This document shows, in pieces, positions 52,849 to 62,664 of a DNA stretch of 64,000 bases. Position numbers and translations under genes: made by a program. Origin of the DNA: Prevotella sp. 885. GTDB taxonomy: Bacteria; Bacteroidota; Bacteroidia; Bacteroidales; Bacteroidaceae. Below the pieces are notes generated by a model, which saw only the letters and a list, made by a program, of their open reading frames with translations, ran no database searches and was not told where the DNA came from. The stretch is taken from assembly GCF_002265625.1 (NCBI RefSeq), contig NZ_NOVE01000001.1:62001-126000 (forward strand), written 5' to 3'. Within the stretch, counting starts at the first letter, position 1. Every line of letters begins with the position of its first letter.

Positions 52849-53853
52849 TTATCCTTCCTTCTCGGCCTCCATATCCTTCAGCCTCTTTCTCACCTCCTCC
52901 ATAATGGACGTCAGCTCCTCCACCGTATCGGCTCTTAGCATGGCTATGCGGGTCTGGCGGAAGTCGGGGATGCCCTTGAAGATGGGCGAAGCGGCGATGT
53001 GGCGGCGGGTGTGTAGGATGCCACGATACTCGTCGATGCGCTCCACGTTGATGCGCAACTGCTCAAGGAGAATGTCAATCTTGTGGTCGATGGTCAGCGA
53101 CGGGTCCTCGGGACGGCCCTCCAGATAGTCCGTCATCTCCTTGAATATCCAGGGACGACCGAACGTGGCTCTGCCTACCATCACTGCGTCAACACCGTAG
53201 CGGTCGAAAGCGTTCTTTGCCTGCTCCGGCGTGCAGATGTCACCATTGCCGATAATGGGAATGTGGATGCGGGGATTGTTCTTCACCTCGCCGATAAGAG
53301 TCCAGTCGGCATCGCCGGTATACATCTGGGCACGGGTGCGACCGTGGATGGTAAGAGCCTGAATGCCACAGTCCTGCAGCGCCTCGGCGAGGTCGCAGAT
53401 AACCAGTTGCTCCGAGTTCCAACCCAAGCGGGTCTTCACCGTCACCGGCGTCTTCACCGCCTTTACCACCTCACGGGTTATCTCAAGCAGCAGAGGGATG
53501 TTCTGAAGCATACCGGCACCGGCTCCCTTACCAGCCACTTTCTTCACCGGACAACCGAAGTTGATGTCTATAACGTCAGGCTTTGCCTGCTCCACGATGC
53601 GAGCCGCCTCCACCATCGAGTCGACGTCGCGACCGTAAATCTGTATGCCCACAGGACGCTCCTCGTCGCTGATGGCAAGCTTGCGCAGCGTGGCGTTGAC
53701 GGAGCGCACAAGAGCCTCGGCGCTCACAAACTCAGTGTAGACCATCGCCGCGCCATAACGCTTGCAAAGATGGCGAAAGCCAATGTCCGTAACGTCTTCC
53801 ATAGGAGCAAGGAAGAGAGGATGCGGACCAAATTCGATGTTTCCTATTTTCAT
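52849..53853 (-). CDS. dusB: tRNA-dihydrouridine synthase
   Basis: 334 residues, usual Dus length. FMN-dependent TIM-barrel enzyme reducing uridine to dihydrouridine in tRNA. Motifs: FLAPMEDVTDIGFRHLC at the N-terminus, the catalytic Cys in DINFGCPVKKV, TIHGRTRAQMYTG and IIGNGDICTPEQ. The C-terminal helical tRNA-binding domain is complete. Its ATG overlaps the stop of the flippase gene by 4 nt, so it is translated from the flippase message. DusB as the subgroup is likely; Bacteroidetes usually have one or two Dus proteins. Confidence 0.94.
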   Translation of the reverse strand: MKIGNIEFGPHPLFLAPMEDVTDIGFRHLCKRYGAAMVYTEFVSAEALVRSVNATLRKLAISDEERPVGIQIYGRDVDSMVEAARIVEQAKPDVIDINFGCPVKKVAGKGAGAGMLQNIPLLLEITREVVKAVKTPVTVKTRLGWNSEQLVICDLAEALQDCGIQALTIHGRTRAQMYTGDADWTLIGEVKNNPRIHIPIIGNGDICTPEQAKNAFDRYGVDAVMVGRATFGRPWIFKEMTDYLEGRPEDPSLTIDHKIDILLEQLRINVERIDEYRGILHTRRHIAASPIFKGIPDFRQTRIAMLRADTVEELTSIMEEVRKRLKDMEAEKEG

Positions 53854-55307
53854 TTCTTTTTTGTTTTTTTCTTAAATTTTCCTCTTACAAACCTCTCACA
53901 CTCTCCGAGAATCTTCACTCTTGCCACCTTCATCACCACATAATAAAGCACGGCGGCTATCACCACTCTTGTGCCGAGGAGCGCCCAGAGGCTCTCTATG
54001 TGTCTTGTCAGCATATAAGCCACCCACATCACACCCGTTGCTGCTATGGCGAAAGGCAGGACGTCGCGGAGGAACATCAGATAGCCGTAGCCGGTCAGAC
54101 GGCGGACGAAGAAGAGCCATACTGCCAGCCATAAGGTGTTGAGGAGCATGTATGCTATGACCATCATGTGGATGCCGAGCGGATAGAGAACCAGCATCAA
54201 ACCTATCTGGACCACGCCAAGAGAGAACGTACACCAGAAGAATGTGCCAGAACGGCCCTTCGAGATAATCATGTTGGAGAACAATGTAGCCAATGGCATG
54301 GCGGCTCCAGACACACACAGAATCTGAATAAGCTCGGCGGAAGGTAGCCATTTGGCACCGAGAGCCAACTCTATGAACTCCGGCGCCACAAGTCCGAAGC
54401 CGAAAAGCAGCGGGAAAGTCACGAAGGACGTGAAACGCATCATCTTGCGGAATACGTCGAGCTGACGGCCAGGCTCGTTGCCAAGGCTCACCAGGACAGG
54501 CTGCGCCACCTGCGCCACCATGCTCTGTACGAGCGAGAAACACTTGGTGTTCCATTGGTAAGCCTGATTGTAGTAGCCCGTATCGCGGGGCGAGAAATAA
54601 TGTCCCAAGAGAATATTCAGCACATTGTTGTTGACGCAGGTCATGATGGTGGTTGCAAGAATCTTGCATGAGAAACGCGCCATGCGCTTCACCGGTTCGA
54701 ACGTAACGCCACGCAGCGAAGGACGCCACGGCGAGAAATGCCACTGAAGGAGCGTATTGATGGACACATACACGAGGCCCTGCGTGGCAAGCGACCAGTA
54801 TGCCATGCCCATCGCTGCCATACCCACACCCACAAGGCTCGACGCGATAACGGCGAAACCGCCCGCAGCAGCCTGCTGCTTGGCACGAAGATTCTTGAAA
54901 AGATAAGCCGATTGGGCTGTGCCGAACGATGCTATGATAATGCTTAGGAAAGCATAGCGGCACAAGGGCACTACACGAGGCGTGTGATAATATTCGCCGA
55001 TGAGCGGAGCGGCAAGAAACAATACCGCGTACAACGTGGACGCTACGATGATGTTAAACCAGAAAACGGAGTTGTAGTCCTCCGGCTTGGGGTCGGGAAG
55101 ATTGGCGAGCGCAGTGCGGAAACCGCTGTCCTGCAATGCCGTGGCAACCAGCGAGAAAATGCTGATCATCGCCATCATGCCATAGTCGGAAGGGGCAAGC
55201 AGACGACCGAGAATGATGCCGAATGCCAAACCTACGACCTGCTGGACGCCACTGTTCAGACCGCCCCATAGCAAGCCTCTTGCCGTCTTCTCCTTTAATG
55301 TCTCCAT
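53850..55307 (-). CDS. Oligosaccharide flippase of the MOP superfamily (Wzx-like)
   Basis: 485 residues with 12-14 membrane helices. The N-terminal block (KEKTARGLLWGGLNSGVQQ) and ILGRLLAPSDYGMMAM are typical of WzxC/lipopolysaccharide exporters. It probably moves undecaprenyl-linked glycans across the inner membrane. The C-terminus is strongly basic (RGKFKKKTKKK). It has no glycan genes beside it and forms a two-gene unit with dusB. Confidence 0.9.
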   Translation of the reverse strand: METLKEKTARGLLWGGLNSGVQQVVGLAFGIILGRLLAPSDYGMMAMISIFSLVATALQDSGFRTALANLPDPKPEDYNSVFWFNIIVASTLYAVLFLAAPLIGEYYHTPRVVPLCRYAFLSIIIASFGTAQSAYLFKNLRAKQQAAAGGFAVIASSLVGVGMAAMGMAYWSLATQGLVYVSINTLLQWHFSPWRPSLRGVTFEPVKRMARFSCKILATTIMTCVNNNVLNILLGHYFSPRDTGYYNQAYQWNTKCFSLVQSMVAQVAQPVLVSLGNEPGRQLDVFRKMMRFTSFVTFPLLFGFGLVAPEFIELALGAKWLPSAELIQILCVSGAAMPLATLFSNMIISKGRSGTFFWCTFSLGVVQIGLMLVLYPLGIHMMVIAYMLLNTLWLAVWLFFVRRLTGYGYLMFLRDVLPFAIAATGVMWVAYMLTRHIESLWALLGTRVVIAAVLYYVVMKVARVKILGECERFVRGKFKKKTKKK

Positions 55308-55451
55308 ACGTGTGTGATTATTTCCTAAATGAAGGGCAAAATTAGCTATTTTTATTGAATTATCCTAATCATTACTGCCCCAGCTGCTACGTGAAATGCT
55401 AAACTTGGGTAAAAAGTGGCAGCAAAAGGGCGCTAATCCGTCTTTTTCCAC

Positions 55452-55459
55452 TACCTTTG
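55452..55459 (+). promoter_or_regulatory. -7 promoter box TACCTTTG of dapB
   Basis: A perfect TAnnTTTG about 100 nt before dapB; no TTG at the usual spacing. Confidence 0.55.
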
Positions 55460-55557
55460 CAGGATAGGCGCACACACGCATATATAAATAAGCACACACC
55501 CGTATATATTACGCATATATAACACACAAGATATATAAAAAAACACAACCAACGACA

Positions 55558-56313
55558 ATGAATATAGCACTTATCGGCTACGGCAAGATGGGACACATGA
55601 TAGAGACCATCTGCAAGGAACGCGGCCACAACATAGTTTGCATCATAGATGTGGATAACCAGCAGGACTTCGACTCTCCTGAGTTTGCCTCAGCGGACGT
55701 AGCCATAGAGTTCACTTCGCCCACAGCGGCTTACGCCAACTACCTGCGTGCCTTCAAGGCAGGCGTGAAGGTGGTGAGCGGTTCGACGGGATGGATGAAA
55801 GACCATGCCGACGACGTTAAGCGTATGTGCAAGGAAGAGGGCAAGACGCTCTTCTGGGCTTCCAACTTCTCCATCGGCGTGGCAATCTTCTCTGCCGTCA
55901 ACCGTTATCTCGCTCGCATTATGAACAGCTTCCCGCAGTACGACGTACGCATGGAAGAGACTCATCACATCCACAAGCTCGACGCTCCTTCAGGTACAGC
56001 CATCACTCTCGCCGAAGAAATCATTGACGACCTCGACCGCAAGAAGGAATGGGTGAAGGGCGTGCAGCGCCATGCGGACGGCACAGTGACCGGCACCAAC
56101 GACGTTCCTGTCGACGAACTGCCCATCGAGAGTATCCGCCGCGACGAGGTGCCTGGCATCCACAGCATCGTATACGACTCGGACGCTGACGCCATAACCA
56201 TCACGCACGACGCACACTCAAGAAAGGGATTCGCCCTTGGAGCCGTTCTCGCAGCCGAATACACCAAGGACCACGAGGGTCTGCTTACCACAAGCGACCT
56301 CTTCAAGTTCTAA
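55558..56313 (+). CDS. dapB: 4-hydroxy-tetrahydrodipicolinate reductase
   Basis: 251 residues. It reduces HTPA to tetrahydrodipicolinate in the diaminopimelate/lysine pathway that feeds peptidoglycan. The nucleotide-binding motif is IALIGYGKMGHMIE at the N-terminus. The catalytic stretch is EETHHIHKLDAPSGTA, giving the essential His and Lys. The last strand block carries AHSRKGFALGA. It heads a unit with lepB, wbqC and the thioesterase. Confidence 0.96.
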   Translation: MNIALIGYGKMGHMIETICKERGHNIVCIIDVDNQQDFDSPEFASADVAIEFTSPTAAYANYLRAFKAGVKVVSGSTGWMKDHADDVKRMCKEEGKTLFWASNFSIGVAIFSAVNRYLARIMNSFPQYDVRMEETHHIHKLDAPSGTAITLAEEIIDDLDRKKEWVKGVQRHADGTVTGTNDVPVDELPIESIRRDEVPGIHSIVYDSDADAITITHDAHSRKGFALGAVLAAEYTKDHEGLLTTSDLFKF

Positions 56314-56383
56314 GCCTCAAGGCAATATCAAAGAGACAAGACAACAAAAGAACACTCTTACATACACATTACCGACAAACAAC

Positions 56384-57838
56384 ATGGCAACAAAAGAAAA
56401 AAAAGAGTTAAATCCACGCTGCCAGTGGACCAAATTCGCCGTCGCCACCATTCTGTATCTGCTCTTCCTCGTATGGGTGGAAAGCTGGTGGGGCCTCATC
56501 GTCGTACCCTTCATCTTCGACGTATACATCACAAAGAAGATAAAATGGCAGTGGTGGCGCGAGTCGCCTAACGATGCCACACGCTTCATCATGTCATGGG
56601 TGGACGCACTGGTGTTCGCCCTCGTAGCCGTCTACTTCATCAACCTCTTCTTCTTCCAGAACTACGTCATCCCCTCATCATCACTCGAGAAGTCGTTGCT
56701 GACCGGCGACTACCTCTTCGTTTCGAAGGTGAGCTACGGACCGCGCAAGCCGCAGACCCCGCTGACCATGCCGCTCACACAGCACACACTGCCCGTCTTC
56801 GACTGCGACTCGTACATCGAGTGGCCGCAATGGAAGTATGAGCGTGCCAAGGGATTCGGTCACGTAGAGCTGAACGACATCGTAGTGTTCAACTATCCAG
56901 CCGGCGATACCATCTGCACAGCTCCGCAATATCAGGCGCAGGACTTCTATCGCCTCGCTTACGGACTCGGAGAGGGTGCCTATGCACAGACGCACGGCGG
57001 CTACCTGCCCAACCTCAGCAAGATGACACTCCAGCAGCAGCGCGACTTCCTCGCACAGATGTATGCTGACGGACGCCACATCATCGACTCTAATCCTTCT
57101 GAATACGGACATATCAAGGCAAGACCTGCCGACCGCCGCGAGAACTACGTGAAGCGCTGCGTGGGTCTGCCGGGACAGACTCTCCAGATAAAGAACCGTA
57201 TCATCTATCTTGACGGCAAGGCCAACAAGGAGCCGGACAACGTGCAGTATTCTTACTACGTGAAGCTCCGCAGCCAGATGCCGCTCGAACTTATGGACGA
57301 ATTAGGCATCTCTATGGAGGACATCACCAGCCTCAACACATCCGGATATCTTCCGCTTACCAACGCTTCCGTAAAGGCGCTGAAGGCACGCAAGGACGTG
57401 GTGGAGAGCGTTACGCTCGTCAACGACCCGACCACATGGGACATCTATCCGCTCAACGGCAACAAGGGATGGACACGTGACAACTACGGACCGGTATGGA
57501 TTCCGAAGAAGGGTGCCACGCTGAAGCTCACTATGAACAACATCGCCGTGTACGAACGTCCCATCCGCGTGTATGAAGGCAATGACCTTCAGGTGAAGGA
57601 CGGAAAGATATACATCAACGGCAAGGAAGCGAAGTACTACACATTCAAGATGGACTATTACTGGATGCAGGGCGACAACCGTCACAACTCGCTCGACTCG
57701 CGTTACTGGGGCTTCGTGCCTGAGGACCATATCGTCGGCAAGCCCATCTTCATCTGGTGGAGCCACGACCCTGACCACTCAGGATTCTCAGGCATCCGAT
57801 GGAGCCGTCTCTTCCGCTTCGTGGACAACATCAAATAA
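56384..57838 (+). CDS. lepB: Signal peptidase I
   Basis: 484 residues from ATG 56384; a longer frame to 56237 overlaps dapB. Three N-terminal membrane helices precede the S26 catalytic domain. The Ser nucleophile is in VIPSSSLEKSLL and the general base Lys in NYVKRCVGLPGQ. Between them lies an insert of about 170 residues, usual for Bacteroidetes LepB. The last box is MQGDNRHNSLDSRYWG. It removes signal peptides from exported proteins, including the many in this window. 70 nt after dapB. Confidence 0.93.
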   Translation: MATKEKKELNPRCQWTKFAVATILYLLFLVWVESWWGLIVVPFIFDVYITKKIKWQWWRESPNDATRFIMSWVDALVFALVAVYFINLFFFQNYVIPSSSLEKSLLTGDYLFVSKVSYGPRKPQTPLTMPLTQHTLPVFDCDSYIEWPQWKYERAKGFGHVELNDIVVFNYPAGDTICTAPQYQAQDFYRLAYGLGEGAYAQTHGGYLPNLSKMTLQQQRDFLAQMYADGRHIIDSNPSEYGHIKARPADRRENYVKRCVGLPGQTLQIKNRIIYLDGKANKEPDNVQYSYYVKLRSQMPLELMDELGISMEDITSLNTSGYLPLTNASVKALKARKDVVESVTLVNDPTTWDIYPLNGNKGWTRDNYGPVWIPKKGATLKLTMNNIAVYERPIRVYEGNDLQVKDGKIYINGKEAKYYTFKMDYYWMQGDNRHNSLDSRYWGFVPEDHIVGKPIFIWWSHDPDHSGFSGIRWSRLFRFVDNIK

Positions 57839-57852
57839 AAAAGCACAACATA

Positions 57853-58482
57853 ATGACCTCGCCATACGAGAAGACAGCGCTACTGTCCTCCGCCTATTTC
57901 CCGCCCGTGCAGTGGATGCAGAAGCTCCACCGCTACGGGAAGATAACGGTGGAGGCACACGACAACTTCACGAAGCAGACCTATCGCAACCGGTGTCTTA
58001 TTGCCACTGCCAACGGCGTACAGGCGCTCACCGTGCCAATAGAACGCTACGAGGGAACGAAGTGTCCGATGCGCGACATACGCATCTCCGACCACGGCTC
58101 ATGGCGGCACCTACACTGGAACGCCCTTGTTTCGGCTTACGGGGAGAGTCCGTTCTTTATCTACTATGAGGACGACATCAGACCGTTCTTCGAGCGCAGA
58201 TGGGACTATCTCTTCGACTTCAACATGGAAACCACGCTGAAGCTGTGCGAACTGCTCGACGTGGAGCCTAACATAAGCGTGACCGACCATTACGTCGACG
58301 CAGACGCCGCAGACATCGACGACTTCCGTGACGCCATACGTCCGAAGCATCCGTTGCCAGACCCCGACTTCACGCCGAAGCCTTACTATCAGGTGCATAA
58401 TCTGAGACAGGGATTCCAACCGAACATGTCGGCGCTCGACCTGCTCTTCAATGAAGGACCGGAAGGAGTGTTACATCTATAA
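57853..58482 (+). CDS. WbqC-family protein
   Basis: 209 residues from ATG 57853; the frame extends upstream over lepB. It begins ALLSSAYFPPVQWMQKL, the WbqC signature, with the later RDIRISDHGSWRHLHWNAL and the C-terminal PYYQVHNLRQGFQPNMSALDLLF. WbqC proteins occur in glycan loci and elsewhere in Bacteroidetes, and no reaction has been firmly shown. Soluble, no signal peptide. It lies 14 nt after lepB in the same unit. Confidence 0.88.
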   Translation: MTSPYEKTALLSSAYFPPVQWMQKLHRYGKITVEAHDNFTKQTYRNRCLIATANGVQALTVPIERYEGTKCPMRDIRISDHGSWRHLHWNALVSAYGESPFFIYYEDDIRPFFERRWDYLFDFNMETTLKLCELLDVEPNISVTDHYVDADAADIDDFRDAIRPKHPLPDPDFTPKPYYQVHNLRQGFQPNMSALDLLFNEGPEGVLHL

Positions 58483-58538
58483 GAACGTACGTATAATAAC
58501 GCGAAAGCATATAAAAACTAAAACATAAACGCAACTAT

Positions 58539-58943
58539 ATGCAACCAGAATACGTCTTTGAGACAGAGATGGAGGTGCGCGACTACGAATGCGACATACA
58601 GGGCATCGTCAATAACGCCAACTACCTCCATTACACCGAACATACGCGACACCTCTACCTCAAGTCGCTCGGCGTAAGCTTCGCCAAGCTGCACGACCAG
58701 GGCATAGACCCCGTGGTGGCACGCATGAACCTTCAGTATAAGGCGCCGCTCCACAATGACGACGTCTTCGTATCACGACTCGCCATCAGAAAGGAAGGAC
58801 TGCGATACGTCTTCCTCCAGGACATCTATCGCAAGGAGGACAACCGACTGGCGTTCCGCGCAACCGTGGAACTGGTGTGCCTCGTCAACGGACGACTCGC
58901 CAACAGCCCCGAGTACGACAAGGCGTTCGGATTCATTAAATAA
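58539..58943 (+). CDS. Acyl-CoA thioesterase, 4HBT/YbgC type
   Basis: 134 residues, one hot-dog domain. The active-site segment is YECDIQGIVNNANYLHYTEHTR, shown in part: DIQGIVNNANYL with the catalytic Asp and the long helix. VVARMNLQYKAPL and the RATVELVCLV strand follow. The enzyme probably hydrolyses short- or medium-chain acyl-CoA or acyl-ACP; the substrate cannot be inferred. It sits 56 nt after wbqC and 63 nt before argS. Confidence 0.9.
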   Translation: MQPEYVFETEMEVRDYECDIQGIVNNANYLHYTEHTRHLYLKSLGVSFAKLHDQGIDPVVARMNLQYKAPLHNDDVFVSRLAIRKEGLRYVFLQDIYRKEDNRLAFRATVELVCLVNGRLANSPEYDKAFGFIK

Positions 58944-59006
58944 CTGAACTAACGCAAGTTCAATTAAATAACAACAAACTGATTTAAAAAAATATATACA
59001 AGATAC

Positions 59007-60824
59007 ATGACTATAGAACAGCAAATCATCACCACTGCACAGCAGGCAGTGAAGACCCTTTACGGACAAGAGGTGCCCGAGAAGATGGTGCAGCTCCAGA
59101 AGACAAAGCGCGAGTTTGAGGGCAACCTCACGCTCGTAGTGTTCCCCTTCCTCAAGATTTCTCGCAAGAAGCCGGAAGACACAGCTCAGGACCTTGGCGA
59201 ATACATCAAGCAGAACTGCGACGCCATCGCCGACTTCAACGTCGTTAAGGGATTCCTCAACCTCGTCATCGACAGCAAGGCATGGATTGGTCTGCTCAAC
59301 GAGATGAACAGCAACCCGAAGTTCGGCGAAAAGCCCGTAACTGAGAACTCGCCGCTCGTGATGATAGAGTATTCGTCACCTAACACCAACAAGCCGCTCC
59401 ACCTCGGACACGTGCGTAACAACCTCCTCGGTTGGTCACTCGCACAGATTATGGAGGCCAACGGCAACCGCGTCATCAAGACCAATATCGTTAACGACCG
59501 TGGTATACATATCTGTAAGTCGATGCTCGCATGGCTGAAGTTCGGCAACGGCGAGACACCTGAGACATCAGGCAAGAAGGGCGACCACCTTATCGGCGAC
59601 TACTACGTGGCTTTCGACAAGCACTACCGTGAGGAAGTGGCAGAGCTTAAGGCCAAGTACGTGGCTGAGGGTATGGACGAAGAGGCTGCCACAGAGAAGG
59701 CAAAGGCTGAGGCTCCGCTCATCAAGGAGGCTCACGAAATGCTCGTTAAGTGGGAGAACAACGATCCTGAGGTTCGCGCTCTCTGGAAGAAGATGAACGA
59801 CTGGGTGTACGCTGGTTTCGACGAGACATACAAGGCACTCGGCGTAGGCTTCGACAAGATCTACTATGAGTCGAACACTTACCTCGTAGGAAAGAAGAAG
59901 GTGGAGGAAGGACTCGCCAAGGGACTCTTCTTCCGCAAGCCGGACAACTCGGTATGGGCTGATCTTACCGACGAGGGACTCGACCAGAAGTTGCTCCTCC
60001 GTGCCGACGGTACCAGCGTCTACATGACACAGGACATCGGTACTGCAGAGATGCGCTTCGCTGACTATCCCATCGACAAGATGATTTACGTCGTTGGCAA
60101 CGAGCAGAACTATCACTTCCAGGTGCTCTCCATCCTCCTCGACCGTCTCGGATTTAAGTGGGGCAAGGAGCTTGTTCACTTCTCTTACGGAATGGTGGAG
60201 CTGCCTAACGGCAAGATGAAGAGCCGCGAGGGAACAGTCGTTGACGCCGATGAGCTGATCGAGGCAATGGTGGACGACGCTCTCAAGACCAGCGAGGAGC
60301 TTGGCAAGTTCAAGGATATGAGCGAGGAAGAGCGTCGCGAGATTGCCCGCGTAGTGGGTCTCGGTGCACTCAAGTACTTCATCCTGAAGGTAGACGCCCG
60401 CAAGAACATGCTCTTCAATCCTGAGGAGTCAATCGACTTCAACGGCAATACAGGACCTTTCATCCAGTACACATACGCACGTATCCGTTCCATTCTCCGC
60501 AAGGCAGAGGCAGAAGGCATCACCATTCCCGCTTCTCTCGAGGCCAACATGCCGCTCAACGAGAAGGAGATTGAGCTGATTCAGAAGATCGGCGAGTTCG
60601 GTGCTGCAGTGGAGCAGGCTGGCAAGGACTATTCGCCCAGCGGCATTGCAAACTACTGCTATGAGCTTACAAAGGCTTTCAATCAGTTCTATCACGACTA
60701 CTCTATTCTCGGTGCAGACACCAAGGAGGAGAAGCTCGTACGCCTTGTGCTTGCCGCTAACGTGGCAAAGACCCTGCGCAACGGCATGGCATTGCTCGGC
60801 ATTGAGGTGCCTGAGAGAATGTAA
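59007..60824 (+). CDS. argS: Arginyl-tRNA synthetase
   Basis: 605 residues. The N-terminal Add-1 domain (residues 1-115) precedes the class I core with SSPNTNKPLHLGHVRNNL (HIGH). The KMSKS counterpart is the family-typical KMKSREG. A C-terminal helical DALR domain binds the anticodon (TKAFNQFYHDYSILG). It charges tRNA-Arg and needs the tRNA for activation. A lysine/glutamate-rich insert near residues 200-250 is typical of Bacteroidetes. A terminator closes the gene. Confidence 0.97.
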   Translation: MTIEQQIITTAQQAVKTLYGQEVPEKMVQLQKTKREFEGNLTLVVFPFLKISRKKPEDTAQDLGEYIKQNCDAIADFNVVKGFLNLVIDSKAWIGLLNEMNSNPKFGEKPVTENSPLVMIEYSSPNTNKPLHLGHVRNNLLGWSLAQIMEANGNRVIKTNIVNDRGIHICKSMLAWLKFGNGETPETSGKKGDHLIGDYYVAFDKHYREEVAELKAKYVAEGMDEEAATEKAKAEAPLIKEAHEMLVKWENNDPEVRALWKKMNDWVYAGFDETYKALGVGFDKIYYESNTYLVGKKKVEEGLAKGLFFRKPDNSVWADLTDEGLDQKLLLRADGTSVYMTQDIGTAEMRFADYPIDKMIYVVGNEQNYHFQVLSILLDRLGFKWGKELVHFSYGMVELPNGKMKSREGTVVDADELIEAMVDDALKTSEELGKFKDMSEEERREIARVVGLGALKYFILKVDARKNMLFNPEESIDFNGNTGPFIQYTYARIRSILRKAEAEGITIPASLEANMPLNEKEIELIQKIGEFGAAVEQAGKDYSPSGIANYCYELTKAFNQFYHDYSILGADTKEEKLVRLVLAANVAKTLRNGMALLGIEVPERM

Positions 60825-60861
60825 TCTGAATACTCAAGAAATGAATAATTGATAGATGCAG

Positions 60862-60924
60862 ACGAGGAGATTGGTTCTTACTTACATTTATATATAGGTA
60901 ATAGTCAGTCTTCTCGTTTTTTTT
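60862..60924 (+). terminator. Terminator of argS
   Basis: ACGAGGAGATTGG pairs with the GTCAGTCTTCTCGT side (one G-T wobble), followed by eight T. Confidence 0.82.
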
Positions 60925-60938
60925 AACTCAAACAACAA

Positions 60939-61880
60939 ATGAATTCGACATTACGTGGCACTATATGCGGCGTCGCTGCTGCCGTATTCTATGGCACCAA
61001 TCCTCTCGGAGCCATGAACCTTTACCATGACGGCATAACCGCATACACCACATTGTTCTTCCGTTTCGGCATTGCTGCCGTTATGCTCGCTGTAATGATG
61101 TTAGTACAGCGCCGCTCCTTCGCGCTCACACGTCGTGAGCTGCTCACACTCATCCCGCTCGGCATCCTCATGGGAACGTCGTCCGCAACGCTCTATATCA
61201 GTTTCAATCACATGGATGTAGGTATAGCATCCACCCTTCTTTTCGTCTATCCAGTAATGGTGGCAGTAATTATGGCAGCCTTCTTCCGCGAGAAGGTCAC
61301 CGCCGCCACCATCATCTCCATACTCCTCTCGCTTGCAGGCATTTCGCTGCTTAACAAATCCGGCGACGGTTCGTCGCTCTCCGTCCTCGGCGTCACCCTT
61401 GTGATGCTGTCCTCGCTGAGCTACGCCATTTACATCGTCGTTGTCAACAAGTCGAATCTGCGCCTTTCTTCCGTAAAACTTACGTTCTACGTGCTGCTCT
61501 TCGGACTCATCCCCATCCTTGGCGTAACCTTTGCAACGGGCGGCACGCTGCAGATGCTCGCCACTCCACGCCAGTGGATTTACGCCACGCAGCTGGCTCT
61601 CATGCCCACCGTGCTGTCCCTCGTGCTCATGGTGGTGGCAGTGCACGACATCGGCTCCACCCCCACAGCCATCCTCGGTGCCATCGAGCCAATTACTGCC
61701 GTAGCCATCGGCGTCGTCTGCTTCGGCGAGGCATTCACTCCGCGTCTTGCAGCCGGCATCGTCCTCATCCTTACAGCCGTGCTGCTCATTATCGGCGGCA
61801 AGCATCTCTCGCCGCAGCGCATCACCGTTGCCATCACCCGACTGGGACGCAAGGTGGTGAAGACATGGAGATGGAAATAA
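60939..61880 (+). CDS. EamA/DMT-superfamily transporter
   Basis: 313 residues with ten membrane helices in two EamA repeats (residues 5-135 and 150-290). Family motifs are RFGIAAVMLAVMM in the first repeat and GAIEPITAVAIGVVCFGE in the second. It resembles drug/metabolite exporters of the RhaT/YdcZ group; the substrate is unknown. It begins 15 nt after the argS terminator and may share no promoter with argS. The stop is 53 nt before the ABC genes. Confidence 0.9.
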   Translation: MNSTLRGTICGVAAAVFYGTNPLGAMNLYHDGITAYTTLFFRFGIAAVMLAVMMLVQRRSFALTRRELLTLIPLGILMGTSSATLYISFNHMDVGIASTLLFVYPVMVAVIMAAFFREKVTAATIISILLSLAGISLLNKSGDGSSLSVLGVTLVMLSSLSYAIYIVVVNKSNLRLSSVKLTFYVLLFGLIPILGVTFATGGTLQMLATPRQWIYATQLALMPTVLSLVLMVVAVHDIGSTPTAILGAIEPITAVAIGVVCFGEAFTPRLAAGIVLILTAVLLIIGGKHLSPQRITVAITRLGRKVVKTWRWK

Positions 61881-61933
61881 GACACCAGCTTATCCTATAT
61901 CCTGACACCCCGCTTACATAATACTGACACAGT

Positions 61934-62653
61934 ATGATAAAACTTAAAGACATCAACAAGACGTACCAGGGCGCTCAGCCCCTGCATGTGCTCAAGGGCA
62001 TTAACCTCGACATCGACAAGGGCGAGTTTGTGTCCATCATGGGCGCGTCTGGCTCCGGCAAGTCCACCCTGCTCAACATCCTCGGCATCCTCGACAACTA
62101 TGATTCGGGCGAATACTGGCTCGCTGATACGCTCATCAAGGACCTTTCCGAAACGCGTGCAGCCGAATATCGCAACCGCATGATAGGCTTCATCTTCCAG
62201 TCGTTCAATCTCATCTCCTTCAAGACTGCCGTGGAGAACGTGGAACTACCGCTCTACTATCAGGGCGTGTCGCGCCGTACACGCCATCGTCTTGCCATGG
62301 AATACCTCGAGCGCCTCGGTCTGACGCAGTGGGCGGACCATTATCCCAACGAGATGTCGGGCGGACAGAAGCAGCGTGTGGCTATAGCAAGGGCGCTGAT
62401 TACGAAGCCCGAGATAATCCTCGCCGACGAACCGACCGGTGCGCTCGACTCGAAGACGAGCGTGGAGGTGATGCAGCTCCTTGCACAGCTAAACAAGGAG
62501 GAGGGCGTCACCACCATCGTCGTCACACACGAGAGTGGCGTTGCCAACCAGACCAACAAGATTGTGCATATAAAGGACGGACTGATAGGAAAGATTGACA
62601 TCAACACCGACCATAACGCCAGCCCGTTCGGCATTAACGGAATAATGAAATAA
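61934..62653 (+). CDS. ABC transporter ATP-binding protein, MacB/LolD type
   Basis: 239 residues. Walker A GASGSGKS, signature MSGGQKQR, Walker B IILADEP and the H-loop VVTHE are all intact. The family matches the ATPase of MacB/LolD-type exporters, which act from the periplasm with FtsX-like permeases. The C-terminal tail (residues 222-239) is variable. It is followed at 11 nt by a matching permease and then the start of a second one. Confidence 0.93.
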   Translation: MIKLKDINKTYQGAQPLHVLKGINLDIDKGEFVSIMGASGSGKSTLLNILGILDNYDSGEYWLADTLIKDLSETRAAEYRNRMIGFIFQSFNLISFKTAVENVELPLYYQGVSRRTRHRLAMEYLERLGLTQWADHYPNEMSGGQKQRVAIARALITKPEIILADEPTGALDSKTSVEVMQLLAQLNKEEGVTTIVVTHESGVANQTNKIVHIKDGLIGKIDINTDHNASPFGINGIMK

Positions 62654-62664
62654 CTGAACTTACT